Shown piece by piece: positions 1-5,439 of a stretch of 7,556 nucleotides of DNA. The translations under genes and the position numbers were made by a program. Numbering within the stretch: the first letter of the stretch is position 1; every line of letters begins with the position of its first letter. Where the stretch lies: NCBI GenBank assembly GCA_030605895.1, contig JAUWHL010000162.1:1-7556 (forward strand), written 5' to 3'. Below the pieces are notes generated by a model. The model worked only from the letters and a program-made list of their open reading frames with translations. It had not been told where the DNA came from and ran no database searches. Origin of the DNA: Promethearchaeota archaeon. Its GTDB lineage: Archaea > Asgardarchaeota > Lokiarchaeia > Sigyniarchaeales > SOKP01.

Positions 1-590
1 GATCCAGAGCCTGCATCCCTTTCTCGTGAACTTGAAATTGCGGTTTTTATAAGTTCAATACCTTTCGCTTTAGTTAAATTTACTTTCCAGTCCGCTTCTA
101 ATACACCAAGGCTAAAAGGACTACCGCTTCCAAATGATAAATAGCTATCCTCATCATACAACGTGCCTAATAGATCGATCCCGTAAAGTTTCCCAGATTT
201 TTCTTTCAGAGAATAACCCCCAATTATCATCATTGAAATAAAAAAACTCCTCCCGCTGAATAAAATATTTCGACAAAGGCTGGCTATATATTTTGGGTCA
301 GGTACTTCTCCATCTTCAACTTCTTTTAATTTAGATAAAGCACGCAACTGGTTAACGACATACTGGCAATCCGCAACTCCACCTGCAATCGTTGCTGCGG
401 TATATTTATTTATTTCAAATAACTTCTGGGCTTGTTTGGACGCTATAAAGGTTCCTGCAGTCGCTTGTGAATCAGTAGCGATAACTACTCCGTCTTTTAT
501 CATAATACCAACGGTTGTTGTCCCTGTTTGGAGCAATTTCTCATATTGTTCATGATCCAATTGTTTCTTATTAAAGTTATTTTTCATCAT
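1..590 (-). CDS. psmB: 20S proteasome beta subunit, 3'-truncated by window edge
   Basis: This is the catalytic subunit of the archaeal 20S proteasome, a threonine protease that degrades unfolded or targeted proteins in the cytoplasm. The visible 196 residues begin with a 23-residue propeptide ending in Thr-Gly, followed by the mature N-terminus TTTVGI, so the nucleophile is Thr24 (mature Thr1). The other catalytic residues line up: Asp40 (mature Asp17), Lys56 (mature Lys33, just before Leu-Phe), and the RDAGSG motif giving Asp192 and Ser195. The GSGSPF motif is at 154-159. Ile at mature position 45 predicts a hydrophobic, chymotrypsin-like S1 pocket. The start is ATG at 590; a second ATG follows directly at 587, and an in-frame stop lies upstream near 632. 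The C-terminal few tens of residues lie off the left edge. It diverges from rps8e. Family identification is very secure; whether the genome has further beta paralogues cannot be seen. Confidence 0.96.
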   Translation of the reverse strand, partial: MMKNNFNKKQLDHEQYEKLLQTGTTTVGIMIKDGVVIATDSQATAGTFIASKQAQKLFEINKYTAATIAGGVADCQYVVNQLRALSKLKEVEDGEVPDPKYIASLCRNILFSGRSFFISMMIIGGYSLKEKSGKLYGIDLLGTLYDEDSYLSFGSGSPFSLGVLEADWKVNLTKAKGIELIKTAISSSRERDAGSG

Positions 591-633
591 TTTGCTATGA
601 ATTAGATACTGTTTTATTGAATAGCTAAATTAG

Positions 634-648
634 TGATATATAATAAAT
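634..648 (-). promoter_or_regulatory. TATA-like element for the proteasome beta gene
   Basis: Read on the minus strand this AT-rich stretch contains TTATATAT, about 45-55 nt upstream of the ATG at 590. A start site about 25 nt downstream would leave a leader of about 20 nt. It is one of few such elements in the 180-nt divergent gap 591-770. No Shine-Dalgarno sequence precedes the ATG. The assignment rests on sequence likeness and position only. Confidence 0.4.
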
Positions 649-770
649 AAAAATTTGTTCTATATTTATTTTTCTTTAATAAATCATAACTCATTGATAT
701 TTACAAAAAATTTTAAAGATATCCTTCTTTATCATTCCTACTACTATACACTTAATATGGTTTTTTTTAT

Positions 771-1148
771 ATGGCTCGTAGTCAAGCAAGGTCAAAAAGG
801 AAGTACACAGGAAAGAAATACAAGCATTTTAGAAAGAAAAGAAAACGAGAACTTGAACGTCCTAGAATTAATACGGAAATAGGTCCGGAAAAAAAGAAGA
901 GACAACGTATTATGGGAGGAAATTTTAAGCTTAAGCTATTTGCGACGCAATTTATTAATGTAACAGACTCAAGTACGAATAAAACTCAAAAGGTTAGAAT
1001 TTTACGCTTTGAAGAGAATCAAGCCTCAAAGGATTTGACTCGTAGGCATATCCTATCAAAAGGAGCTATTGTTGAAACAGAATTAGGGAATGCAAAAATA
1101 ACTTCTCGTCCTGGTCAGCATGGTATTCTAAATGGAGTTTTAGTTTAA
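771..1148 (+). CDS. rps8e: 30S ribosomal protein S8e
   Basis: This is a small-subunit ribosomal protein found in archaea and eukaryotes but not in bacteria. The 125-residue product has the usual archaeal length. It has the family's basic N-terminus with the RSKRKYTG motif at residues 7-14 and a lysine/arginine-rich stretch to about residue 46. The IMGGNFKLKL segment is at 47-56, and the C-terminal signature is KGAIVETELG (97-106) followed by TSRPGQHG (111-118). ATG at 771 is the natural start, giving the expected MARSQARSKRK N-terminus. No Shine-Dalgarno sequence is visible, so the transcript may be leaderless or have a short leader. A run of six T residues begins immediately after the stop codon (1149-1154), which is typical of archaeal termination. 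Its downstream neighbour, the Nudix gene, is convergent. Confidence 0.97.
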   Translation: MARSQARSKRKYTGKKYKHFRKKRKRELERPRINTEIGPEKKKRQRIMGGNFKLKLFATQFINVTDSSTNKTQKVRILRFEENQASKDLTRRHILSKGAIVETELGNAKITSRPGQHGILNGVLV

Positions 1149-1154
1149 TTTTTT
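1149..1154 (+). terminator. Oligo-T terminator after rps8e
   Basis: Six consecutive T residues follow directly after the rps8e stop codon. Archaeal RNA polymerase commonly terminates at such runs without needing a hairpin. The hairpin at 1231-1247 may act as a second site. Confidence 0.45.
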
Positions 1155-1230
1155 ATGAGAGGATTTATAATTATTTTAGGTCCTATTGCTATTATACATA
1201 AAATACTCTATAAGTAATATTTCTATTTAT

Positions 1231-1250
1231 ATGATTAAACAAATCATTTT
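1231..1250 (+). terminator. Hairpin between convergent rps8e and Nudix genes
   Basis: ATGATT (1231-1236) and AATCAT (1242-1247) form a perfect 6-bp stem around a 5-nt loop, followed by T residues on the plus strand. It lies between two convergent genes, 83 nt after rps8e and 18 nt beyond the Nudix stop. It could therefore serve as a transcription stop from either side. The stem is AT-rich and weak, so chance is possible. Confidence 0.4.
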
Positions 1251-1264
1251 CTATATTATTTCAG

Positions 1265-1991
1265 CTAAAAATTAATTATTTTAGATCTGTAATATATTAA
1301 ACCTTCCAATAATTGATTAATTTGAATTGTTTTTAATTTTTCAACAGATAACCACTTTAAATTACGTTCCCATTCATCTTTCTCAGCAGGAATAATCTCA
1401 TTAGGATTAAAATTGTATGAATCGCTTATTTTCGTGGATATTATAAAGGCTACAGATACTCCGTTCCATCCAACTAAAATTGCAACCAGATGGGCTTCTG
1501 ATTTTAGTGGTATACAAACTTCTTCGTACATTTCACGCTTAAGAGCTTCTTTTGGAGACGTATTTAAATCATTAAGTTCTAACATTCCTCCTGGTCCACA
1601 TAGTGCTCCTGGAAAATATGATTGAGATAAAGAACGTTCACCTACTAATATATTGTTTATTAGGGGAAAAAATAAGATATTGAGTCCCTAGCACCCCAAT
1701 TCCTTTTTTTACAGGGATTTTGTTTTTTACTAAATAAGTAGCGGTAGAAAATTTCATAAAACTAGTGTCTAAGAAAAGAGAGTTTTTTCTAAATTGATAA
1801 TTATCTAAAAACAATAAATTACCATCATAATCATTAGGATTATCTTTAATGTGTTTATCCCAATTTCCTTTAATTTCAGAATTATATTCAGGTGGGGGTT
1901 GATATTCTTGAAGAGTTTTTTTATTCCATTTAATAAAATCTAATAGCAATTCGCCTTCCCATACTATTTTAAAATTCCACTTAGATTCCAA
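1265..1991 (-). pseudogene. Nudix hydrolase, NUDT22-like layout, split by a one-base frameshift
   Basis: Two overlapping minus-strand reading frames together make one Nudix protein. The first starts at TTG 1991 and runs 117 codons to a TGA at 1638. It carries an N-terminal region (NWDKHIKDNPNDYDG at 43-57, then LFLDTSFMKFSTATYLV) and the first Nudix strands (GIGVLGTQYLIFSP, 97-110). The second frame continues with NNILVGERSLSQSYFPG, then the Nudix box: Gly-Gly at 1591-1586 through KREMYEE at about 1540-1520. It ends at 1265. The box has REx2EE intact, but about three extra residues separate the Gly from the Arg, and the final Gly is Cys. One surplus base near 1655-1660, such as an extra A, would explain the break; the repaired product would be about 241 residues. 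The order of the N-terminal region and Nudix domain recalls NUDT22, a UDP-sugar diphosphatase, but that is from memory. The first ATG in the second frame (1585) lies inside the Nudix box, so re-initiation could not yield a complete domain. It is last in an operon with hypA, 23 nt downstream. Confidence 0.8.
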
Positions 1992-2014
1992 GATTTCAAC
2001 AAACCCCGAAGGAA

Positions 2015-2386
2015 CTATTCTTGAATTTTAATATTTTTAACGTTTGCTTTTTTACCTTCAATTATTTCTGTATTATTACTACCACAGTGAGAACACTTAA
2101 AGAGTTGAAGTCCCGTTAATTCCGCTTCTCGAGTCAAAGATACCTCTGAGGTTTTACTACAATCCCGACATTTTACCTTACCAGGAGTAATTTTAATTGT
2201 TAATTTGGCCCCCTCTGCTATTGAGCCCTTGGTTGCCATTTCAAAAGATCGTTGAAGGAGTTCGGGAACGATAAGAGTTAATTCCCCAATTTCAAGTAAA
2301 ACCTCTGAAATTTTTATTGCATTATATTTGATTGCTGTAGCTTCAGCAACCTTAAAAATATTATAGGCAAAGGCGAATTCATGCAT
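2015..2386 (-). CDS. hypA: Hydrogenase maturation nickel metallochaperone HypA
   Basis: HypA delivers nickel, usually together with HypB, to the large subunit of [NiFe] hydrogenases in the cytoplasm. The 123-residue protein begins MHEF, giving the His2-Glu3 pair of the nickel site. The IGELTLIVPELLQRSFEMATKG segment at 33-54 matches the family core, and Ala-Glu-Gly-Ala follows at 57-60. A structural zinc site of two CxxC pairs (Cys73/Cys76 and Cys98/Cys101) is complete. The ATG at 2386 is fixed by the invariant MHE N-terminus and lies 11 nt after the SRP19 stop, so the two are probably cotranscribed. No hypB or hydrogenase genes are in the window, so whether it serves a hydrogenase or another nickel enzyme is open. 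Confidence 0.93.
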   Translation of the reverse strand: MHEFAFAYNIFKVAEATAIKYNAIKISEVLLEIGELTLIVPELLQRSFEMATKGSIAEGAKLTIKITPGKVKCRDCSKTSEVSLTREAELTGLQLFKCSHCGSNNTEIIEGKKANVKNIKIQE

Positions 2387-2397
2387 AATTGGGAATA

Positions 2398-2694
2398 TTA
2401 ACTTTTTGTATGTAGCTTTCTAATTTCTTTCGCAACTTCAAGCATTACTTTATTTTTTTTCTTGCCCTTTATGTCTATCAAAACTCTACCTGCGTCATCC
2501 CACCATGTTCTAGAATATTTATAACCTCTTTCAATTTGAGCGTTATAACCTAAATTCTTTGCTGATTTAGCGATATCTTCTAAGCTAACTTTTTCTGACG
2601 CAAATTTTTTAGGAAGTCGTCTACCATTACTACGACTTCTTTTTGCATCGAAATACTGAGGCCAAAAGATAATAAACGGTTTTCTAGAACGCAT
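2398..2694 (-). CDS. srp19: Signal recognition particle 19 kDa protein
   Basis: SRP19 binds the tips of helices 6 and 8 of SRP RNA and prepares it for SRP54, as part of co-translational targeting to the membrane. The 98-residue protein is of typical archaeal length. Recognisable parts are the first strand FIIFWPQYFDAKRSRSNGRR at 7-26, the GRRLPKKFA motif at 24-32, VSLEDIAKSAKNLGY at 36-50, and the basic segment near 56-81. ATG at 2694 is the first codon of the frame that gives the expected N-terminus. An AT-rich TATA-like stretch lies about 25 nt upstream, so the message may be leaderless. It appears to head the srp19-hypA-Nudix operon. Confidence 0.93.
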   Translation of the reverse strand: MRSRKPFIIFWPQYFDAKRSRSNGRRLPKKFASEKVSLEDIAKSAKNLGYNAQIERGYKYSRTWWDDAGRVLIDIKGKKKNKVMLEVAKEIRKLHTKS

Positions 2695-2713
2695 GATTTT
2701 AAAATATATAGAT

Positions 2714-2724
2714 AAAAATAATAT
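2714..2724 (-). promoter_or_regulatory. TATA-like element upstream of srp19
   Basis: On the minus strand this reads TATTATTTTTA, centred about 25 nt from the srp19 ATG at 2694. That is the spacing expected for a leaderless archaeal transcript. The whole region is AT-rich, so the exact element is uncertain. Confidence 0.35.
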
Positions 2725-2798
2725 AGAATTTAATATAAAAAACCCTTAAAAGAATTTAAAAATTATTGGTTTAAAATTTAAGATTAAGTACAAAAAAG

Positions 2799-2810
2799 AT
2801 TTAATTAATA
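2799..2810 (+). promoter_or_regulatory. Box A/TATA-like element for tRNA-Pro
   Basis: GATTTAATTAAT lies about 45-55 nt upstream of the mature tRNA 5' end at 2855. A start about 25 nt downstream would give a 5' leader of about 25 nt for RNase P to remove. Assignment is by position and sequence likeness. Confidence 0.35.
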
Positions 2811-2854
2811 GTTTTCACTATTCAATACAGAACAAATAAAACCATCCTTAAAGT

Positions 2855-2958
2855 GGGAGGGTAGTCTAGATTGGTATGATACTTGGCTGGGGGCCAAGTG
2901 GTCGGGGAAAGATTATCATATCGATACTCTTCCGAAAGTTCAAATCCCTCCCCTCCCA
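2855..2958 (+). tRNA. tRNA-Pro (anticodon GGG) with a T-stem intron
   Basis: After removing 2908-2937 the sequence folds into a standard 74-nt tRNA. The acceptor stem is GGGAGGG (2855-2861) with CCCTCCC (2951-2957), seven Watson-Crick pairs, and the discriminator is A2958. U8, A14, G18-G19 and A21 are in place. The D-stem (2864-2867 with 2877-2880) has one U-U mismatch. The anticodon stem CTTGG/CCAAG encloses loop CTGGGGG, so the anticodon is GGG (2889-2891) with G37. The variable loop is 5 nt. The T-stem is GGGG plus G2938 against CCCTC (2946-2950), with loop TTCAAAT. Proline identity agrees with G35, G36 and A73. CCA is not encoded. Five T residues begin at 2960, a likely terminator. Without intron removal the T-stem cannot form. 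Confidence 0.93.
2908..2937 (+). other. tRNA intron at position 52/53 with bulge-helix-bulge splice motif
   Basis: This is a 30-nt intron inside the T-stem. The central 4-bp helix is TCGG (2902-2905) with CCGA (2932-2935). It is flanked by two 3-nt bulges, GGA (2906-2908) and AAG (2936-2938). The tRNA endonuclease would cut between the second and third bulge bases, which gives exactly the boundaries needed to restore the T-stem. An intron-internal helix AAGA/TCTT (2909-2912 with 2928-2931) continues, past a T-C mismatch, into TATC/GATA (2914-2917 with 2923-2926), closed by a 5-nt loop. The outer exon helix is weak (two G-U pairs), so the motif is of the relaxed type that lacks a strong outer helix. 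Confidence 0.88.
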
Positions 2959-2959
2959 C

Positions 2960-2964
2960 TTTTT
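2960..2964 (+). terminator. Oligo-T terminator after tRNA-Pro
   Basis: Five T residues start two bases after the discriminator base, a usual end signal for archaeal tRNA transcripts. Part of the run could also pair with the 5' leader (AAAGT at 2850-2854). Confidence 0.5.
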
Positions 2965-3076
2965 ATGATCATTTTTTTCAATAATTCGCAAATAACATAA
3001 ATTACTTTTCCTTGAGTATCTTAATATTTTTTACAGTGAATTATTGTTAATTACTCAAAATAATTAAAAACAGAGA

Positions 3077-3301
3077 ATGGGGTTGTCAAAAATTATACAA
3101 ATAGAAGATTTTCAAGATTATGAATGGGCAAATGATTGGAATACTATCGTAGAATTATTTAATACGATTGGTAGAATAAAAGAGTTATTTAATTGTTTAG
3201 ATGTTCCGTATCTTCGAGAAGTAGAGCAGAGAATATTAATATTAAATCTTGAAAAATATGTATGTTCCCTACAAAACTATATTATTGAAAAATACTCTTA
3301 A
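3077..3301 (+). CDS. Small orphan protein, 74 residues
   Basis: I do not recognise a family. The product is acidic to neutral, with no long hydrophobic segment and two cysteines. It looks mostly helical: residues 23-40 and 46-72 alternate hydrophobic and charged positions as in amphipathic helices. That would fit a small helical-bundle or dimerising protein. ATG at 3077 follows CAGAGA, a poor Shine-Dalgarno match. It lies 118 nt after tRNA-Pro on the same strand, with nothing else of coding appearance on either strand here. Codon use is AT-rich like that of its neighbours. It is probably a real gene, but a chance ORF cannot be excluded in DNA this AT-rich. Confidence 0.5.
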   Translation: MGLSKIIQIEDFQDYEWANDWNTIVELFNTIGRIKELFNCLDVPYLREVEQRILILNLEKYVCSLQNYIIEKYS

Positions 3302-3370
3302 TTTGTTTTTATGAGGAATTAGTAACCTCCTCCTCTACTTATTAAGGCAATCTTACATATTTTTGTTAAA

Positions 3371-3380
3371 ATTTATAAAT
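3371..3380 (+). promoter_or_regulatory. TATA box for the small membrane protein gene
   Basis: ATTTATAAAT is a close match to the archaeal TATA box and lies about 60 nt before the ATG at 3436. A start about 25 nt downstream would fall at the perfect 8-bp hairpin TATTTTTT-GAT-AAAAAATA (3391-3409), leaving a 35-nt leader. Confidence 0.45.
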
Positions 3381-3435
3381 TGTTCTAGTCTATTTTTTGA
3401 TAAAAAATACATAAAAAAAGAAAGTTGAGAAAAAA

Positions 3436-3738
3436 ATGGTATGGAGCAAGTTGCAAAAAACAGATAAAGTTATGTGTGTTGTTATACTAATTGGTGGGAT
3501 TGTTGCGCTAATAGAATCAATATTACATTTAATAAATATATTTGAAATATGGAGCCTTGGTTTAGAATTTGAGATTGCAGCGGTTGTTCTTGCAATTATT
3601 GTTATATTATTAGGATTCAAGCCAATACACTACACTCCCGCAATCCTCCTAATTATAAGTATTTTCTTAATTATATTTGCAAGCGTTATTGGTGGTGGCA
3701 TTATTTTACTCGCGGGATTTATTGGAGCTTTAAGTTAA
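3436..3738 (+). CDS. Small integral membrane protein, 100 residues
   Basis: No family is recognised. The protein starts with a short, positively charged segment (WSKLQKTDK) and then three or four hydrophobic helices: roughly residues 12-34, 44-61, 67-84 and 85-99. The last two are nearly continuous and include a GGG stretch at 86-88. The short loop FKPIHYTP (61-68) separates helices 2 and 3. Cytoplasmic placement of the N-terminus follows from the positive-inside rule and is an inference. The ATG at 3436 follows a purine-rich stretch with a weak TTGAG. It is followed by a T-rich tract and a hairpin, and converges with the Lrp-type regulator. The clear membrane pattern makes the gene credible. 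Confidence 0.75.
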   Translation: MVWSKLQKTDKVMCVVILIGGIVALIESILHLINIFEIWSLGLEFEIAAVVLAIIVILLGFKPIHYTPAILLIISIFLIIFASVIGGGIILLAGFIGALS

Positions 3739-3749
3739 TCAATATCAAA

Positions 3750-3794
3750 TTTTTCTTTTTTTTCTTGAATTATTGGATGAACTTAATCCATTTT
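3750..3794 (+). terminator. T-tract and hairpin between convergent genes
   Basis: A long T-rich tract (about 3750-3763) follows the membrane protein gene. Then comes a 5-bp hairpin, TGGAT (3774-3778) with ATCCA (3786-3790), followed by TTTT. Placed between two convergent genes, it probably ends transcription from the left and may also do so from the right. Confidence 0.45.
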
Positions 3795-3802
3795 ACTTTT
3801 AA

Positions 3803-4690
3803 TTAACCGCTTTGAATTTTTTCTAGTATCGCATCCTCTATTAAAGTTGAATTTTCCGAATTTCTCACGACAAATGTTAATCTAGCTTTCTTGATATCCT
3901 TTCTTTTTTCAAGATTAAGGTACATTTCATAAATTTCGGTTAAGTTCTTTCCATATACAAATAAGACAATCGAAGGTGAAACTGAACCAGCACTTCTCCA
4001 ATATTTAACTAATTGATCATCCTTAATTCTAAGATATATTTGTTTTGAGGGCCCAACAGTTTCTAGTGAAATAACGGCGGGAACCACTCCTGAAATGGCC
4101 TCAAAATTGATCTCTGGAATAAAAGAGATAAGTTTCATGTTTTTCATCCTATTTAACCTCCGATTTACTGTTTTTTCACTTATATTTAAAGCTTGGGCAA
4201 TTTCCTTTTTAGGAGCTCTACTATTATTTAATAAATAAAAGATTAATCGCCAATCTGTCATAGAATAGGGTATATCTAATGGGAAATGAATTCTTGTTTC
4301 AGTATAACTACTTAAATTAGCTCCGGTCTTTATAATATTATTAATAACTTCTTCAAGATGTTTAGCATTTCTACAGAAAAGAGAGATTGTTAAGGATCCA
4401 TTTATTAATTCCCAAATTCGATATATCTCAGTAATAAGCTGTAGTTCATTAAAAGAATTAACTATATGTGTTCCTTCAGGGGAACGTATTGAGCCTATAT
4501 AATGGCGATATCCTAAAGAATTATAATTAAATTGTACTGTAAACCTTCTAATAATATCTTTTTCAATTAAATTATCAATTCGGTTTGATATATTTCTTAG
4601 GGGTAAATCCACTATGTCACCAATTTTGGAATATGAAATGCGGCAGTTTTTATCTAGGATTTTTAAGATTTCAAAGTCTTTTTCATCCAT
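3803..4690 (-). CDS. Tandem Lrp/AsnC-type DNA-binding regulator, two HTH domains
   Basis: This is a probable transcription regulator of 295 residues built from two Lrp-like halves. The first half has a winged helix-turn-helix at about 1-50 (DEKDFEILKILDKNCRISYSK, recognition helix near 28-43), followed by an effector-type alpha/beta domain to about 140. The second has another helix-turn-helix at about 145-195 (TDWRLIFYLLNN, KKEIAQALNISEKTVNRRLNRM), then a second alpha/beta domain to about 278. Ordinary Lrp proteins are about 150 residues with one such unit, so one chain here resembles a covalent dimer. ATG at 4690 gives the typical MDEKDFEIL start. The promoter sits inside an inverted repeat, hinting at autoregulation. 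It diverges from the DUF3795 operon, a natural target. The ligand and true targets are unknown. Confidence 0.85.
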   Translation of the reverse strand: MDEKDFEILKILDKNCRISYSKIGDIVDLPLRNISNRIDNLIEKDIIRRFTVQFNYNSLGYRHYIGSIRSPEGTHIVNSFNELQLITEIYRIWELINGSLTISLFCRNAKHLEEVINNIIKTGANLSSYTETRIHFPLDIPYSMTDWRLIFYLLNNSRAPKKEIAQALNISEKTVNRRLNRMKNMKLISFIPEINFEAISGVVPAVISLETVGPSKQIYLRIKDDQLVKYWRSAGSVSPSIVLFVYGKNLTEIYEMYLNLEKRKDIKKARLTFVVRNSENSTLIEDAILEKIQSG

Positions 4691-4693
4691 TAT

Positions 4694-4733
4694 ATGTCCC
4701 TCTTTTTTTATTATATGAACAAAAAATGGACAT
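4694..4733. promoter_or_regulatory. Inverted repeat bracketing the regulator's TATA element
   Basis: ATGTCC (4694-4699) and GGACAT (4728-4733) are a perfect 6-bp inverted repeat. Just inside, TTTTTT (within 4703-4709) mirrors AAAAAA (4721-4726). The enclosed centre reads CATATAATAAAA on the minus strand, a TATA-like element about 25 nt from the regulator's ATG. An operator that encloses the TATA box and abuts the start codon is what a self-repressing Lrp-family gene would have. Binding by this regulator is an inference. Confidence 0.5.
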
Positions 4734-4862
4734 TTAAGAATTTAAAACTTCGCTTTATTTACTCTTTACTTACAAGATTCTTTAAATCTGAGTTTTGCTT
4801 AGGATAAAATAATTGAAAAAATTAATCAAAATTAAAAAATTGATCATTTAGGTAGAAAAAAA

Positions 4863-5411
4863 ATGATTAAAGATTATGAATTAGCTACTTGTGGGTTAAG
4901 TTGTGATCTTTGCGATGCTAATACCACTAAAATTCAAGATGCCGCAAAATATTTGCTTAAAGTCTTTATTGACCCAATGTTCCTAGGAGTTATCTCAATG
5001 ATTAATCCAGAGTTTAAAAAAGAGAGTGTTCCTGCGTTTAAAGAAACACTTGAAGTCCTAGAAGACTTTCCTCCATGTCCAGGATGTCAGGAAAGAAGAA
5101 ATTGTATAATAAATCAATGTATAAAAGAAAAAGGAATTACCAACTGTAGTGAATGCAATTTTCTTGATTTAGAAGCTGGAATATGTATAGCACCTCCCGA
5201 ACCATCAAAAGTACCAATGATGCCCCCTGCACCTATATTTTTTAACGGTCTTTCTAAGAGATATCAAAATTGGAATATAGAGAATTTAAATATATTTGCT
5301 AAAGGGAAAAAAGATGAAATAAATTTAAGAATAGGGAAAATGATAAAAGATGGCAAATCTAGTAGAGATCTTATTGATTTTTCAATAAATTTATTTGAAT
5401 CTATGGAATAA
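4863..5411 (+). CDS. DUF3795 cysteine-rich protein
   Basis: The protein belongs to DUF3795, common in archaea and anaerobic bacteria and of unknown function, probably metal-binding. The 182-residue protein has an N-terminal Cys-x3-Cys-x2-Cys (10, 14, 17; CGLSCDLCDAN). A second cluster follows: CPGC (72, 75), Cys81, Cys86, NCSEC (95, 98) and Cys108. That makes ten cysteines, enough for zinc sites or an iron-sulfur cluster. A proline-rich linker (APPEPSKVPMMPPAP, 110-124) leads to a charged helical tail. ATG at 4863 follows AGGT about 11 nt upstream, a weak ribosome-binding match. It is separated by 28 nt from the next gene on the same strand, so the two are probably cotranscribed. Confidence 0.85.
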   Translation: MIKDYELATCGLSCDLCDANTTKIQDAAKYLLKVFIDPMFLGVISMINPEFKKESVPAFKETLEVLEDFPPCPGCQERRNCIINQCIKEKGITNCSECNFLDLEAGICIAPPEPSKVPMMPPAPIFFNGLSKRYQNWNIENLNIFAKGKKDEINLRIGKMIKDGKSSRDLIDFSINLFESME

Positions 5412-5439
5412 TTAAATTAATAAAAGTGAAATATTAACC

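Noticed and set aside
655..882. A 75-codon plus-strand frame overlapping the start of rps8e
   Set aside because: It is a shadow frame of rps8e; its N-terminal half is low-complexity translation of AT-rich promoter DNA.
1155..1217. A 20-codon hydrophobic ORF right after rps8e
   Set aside because: It is short, has no ribosome-binding match, and overlaps the termination region of rps8e in AT-rich DNA; chance is the simpler explanation.
2855..2958. A tRNA pseudogene or a tRNA with an extra-long variable arm
   Set aside because: The insert lies within the T-stem rather than the variable loop, and removing exactly the bases defined by the splice motif restores every stem; proline tRNAs are not long-arm tRNAs.
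3390..3620. A 76-codon minus-strand frame opposite the membrane protein gene
   Set aside because: It is antisense to a plus-strand frame with a clear membrane-helix pattern and its own TATA box, and ends in a low-complexity stretch.
3803..4690. Fused siroheme decarboxylase (NirDL/AhbAB type), which also has tandem Lrp-like units
   Set aside because: The expected motifs of that family are not seen, and the context shows no heme genes, so a regulator is the better call.
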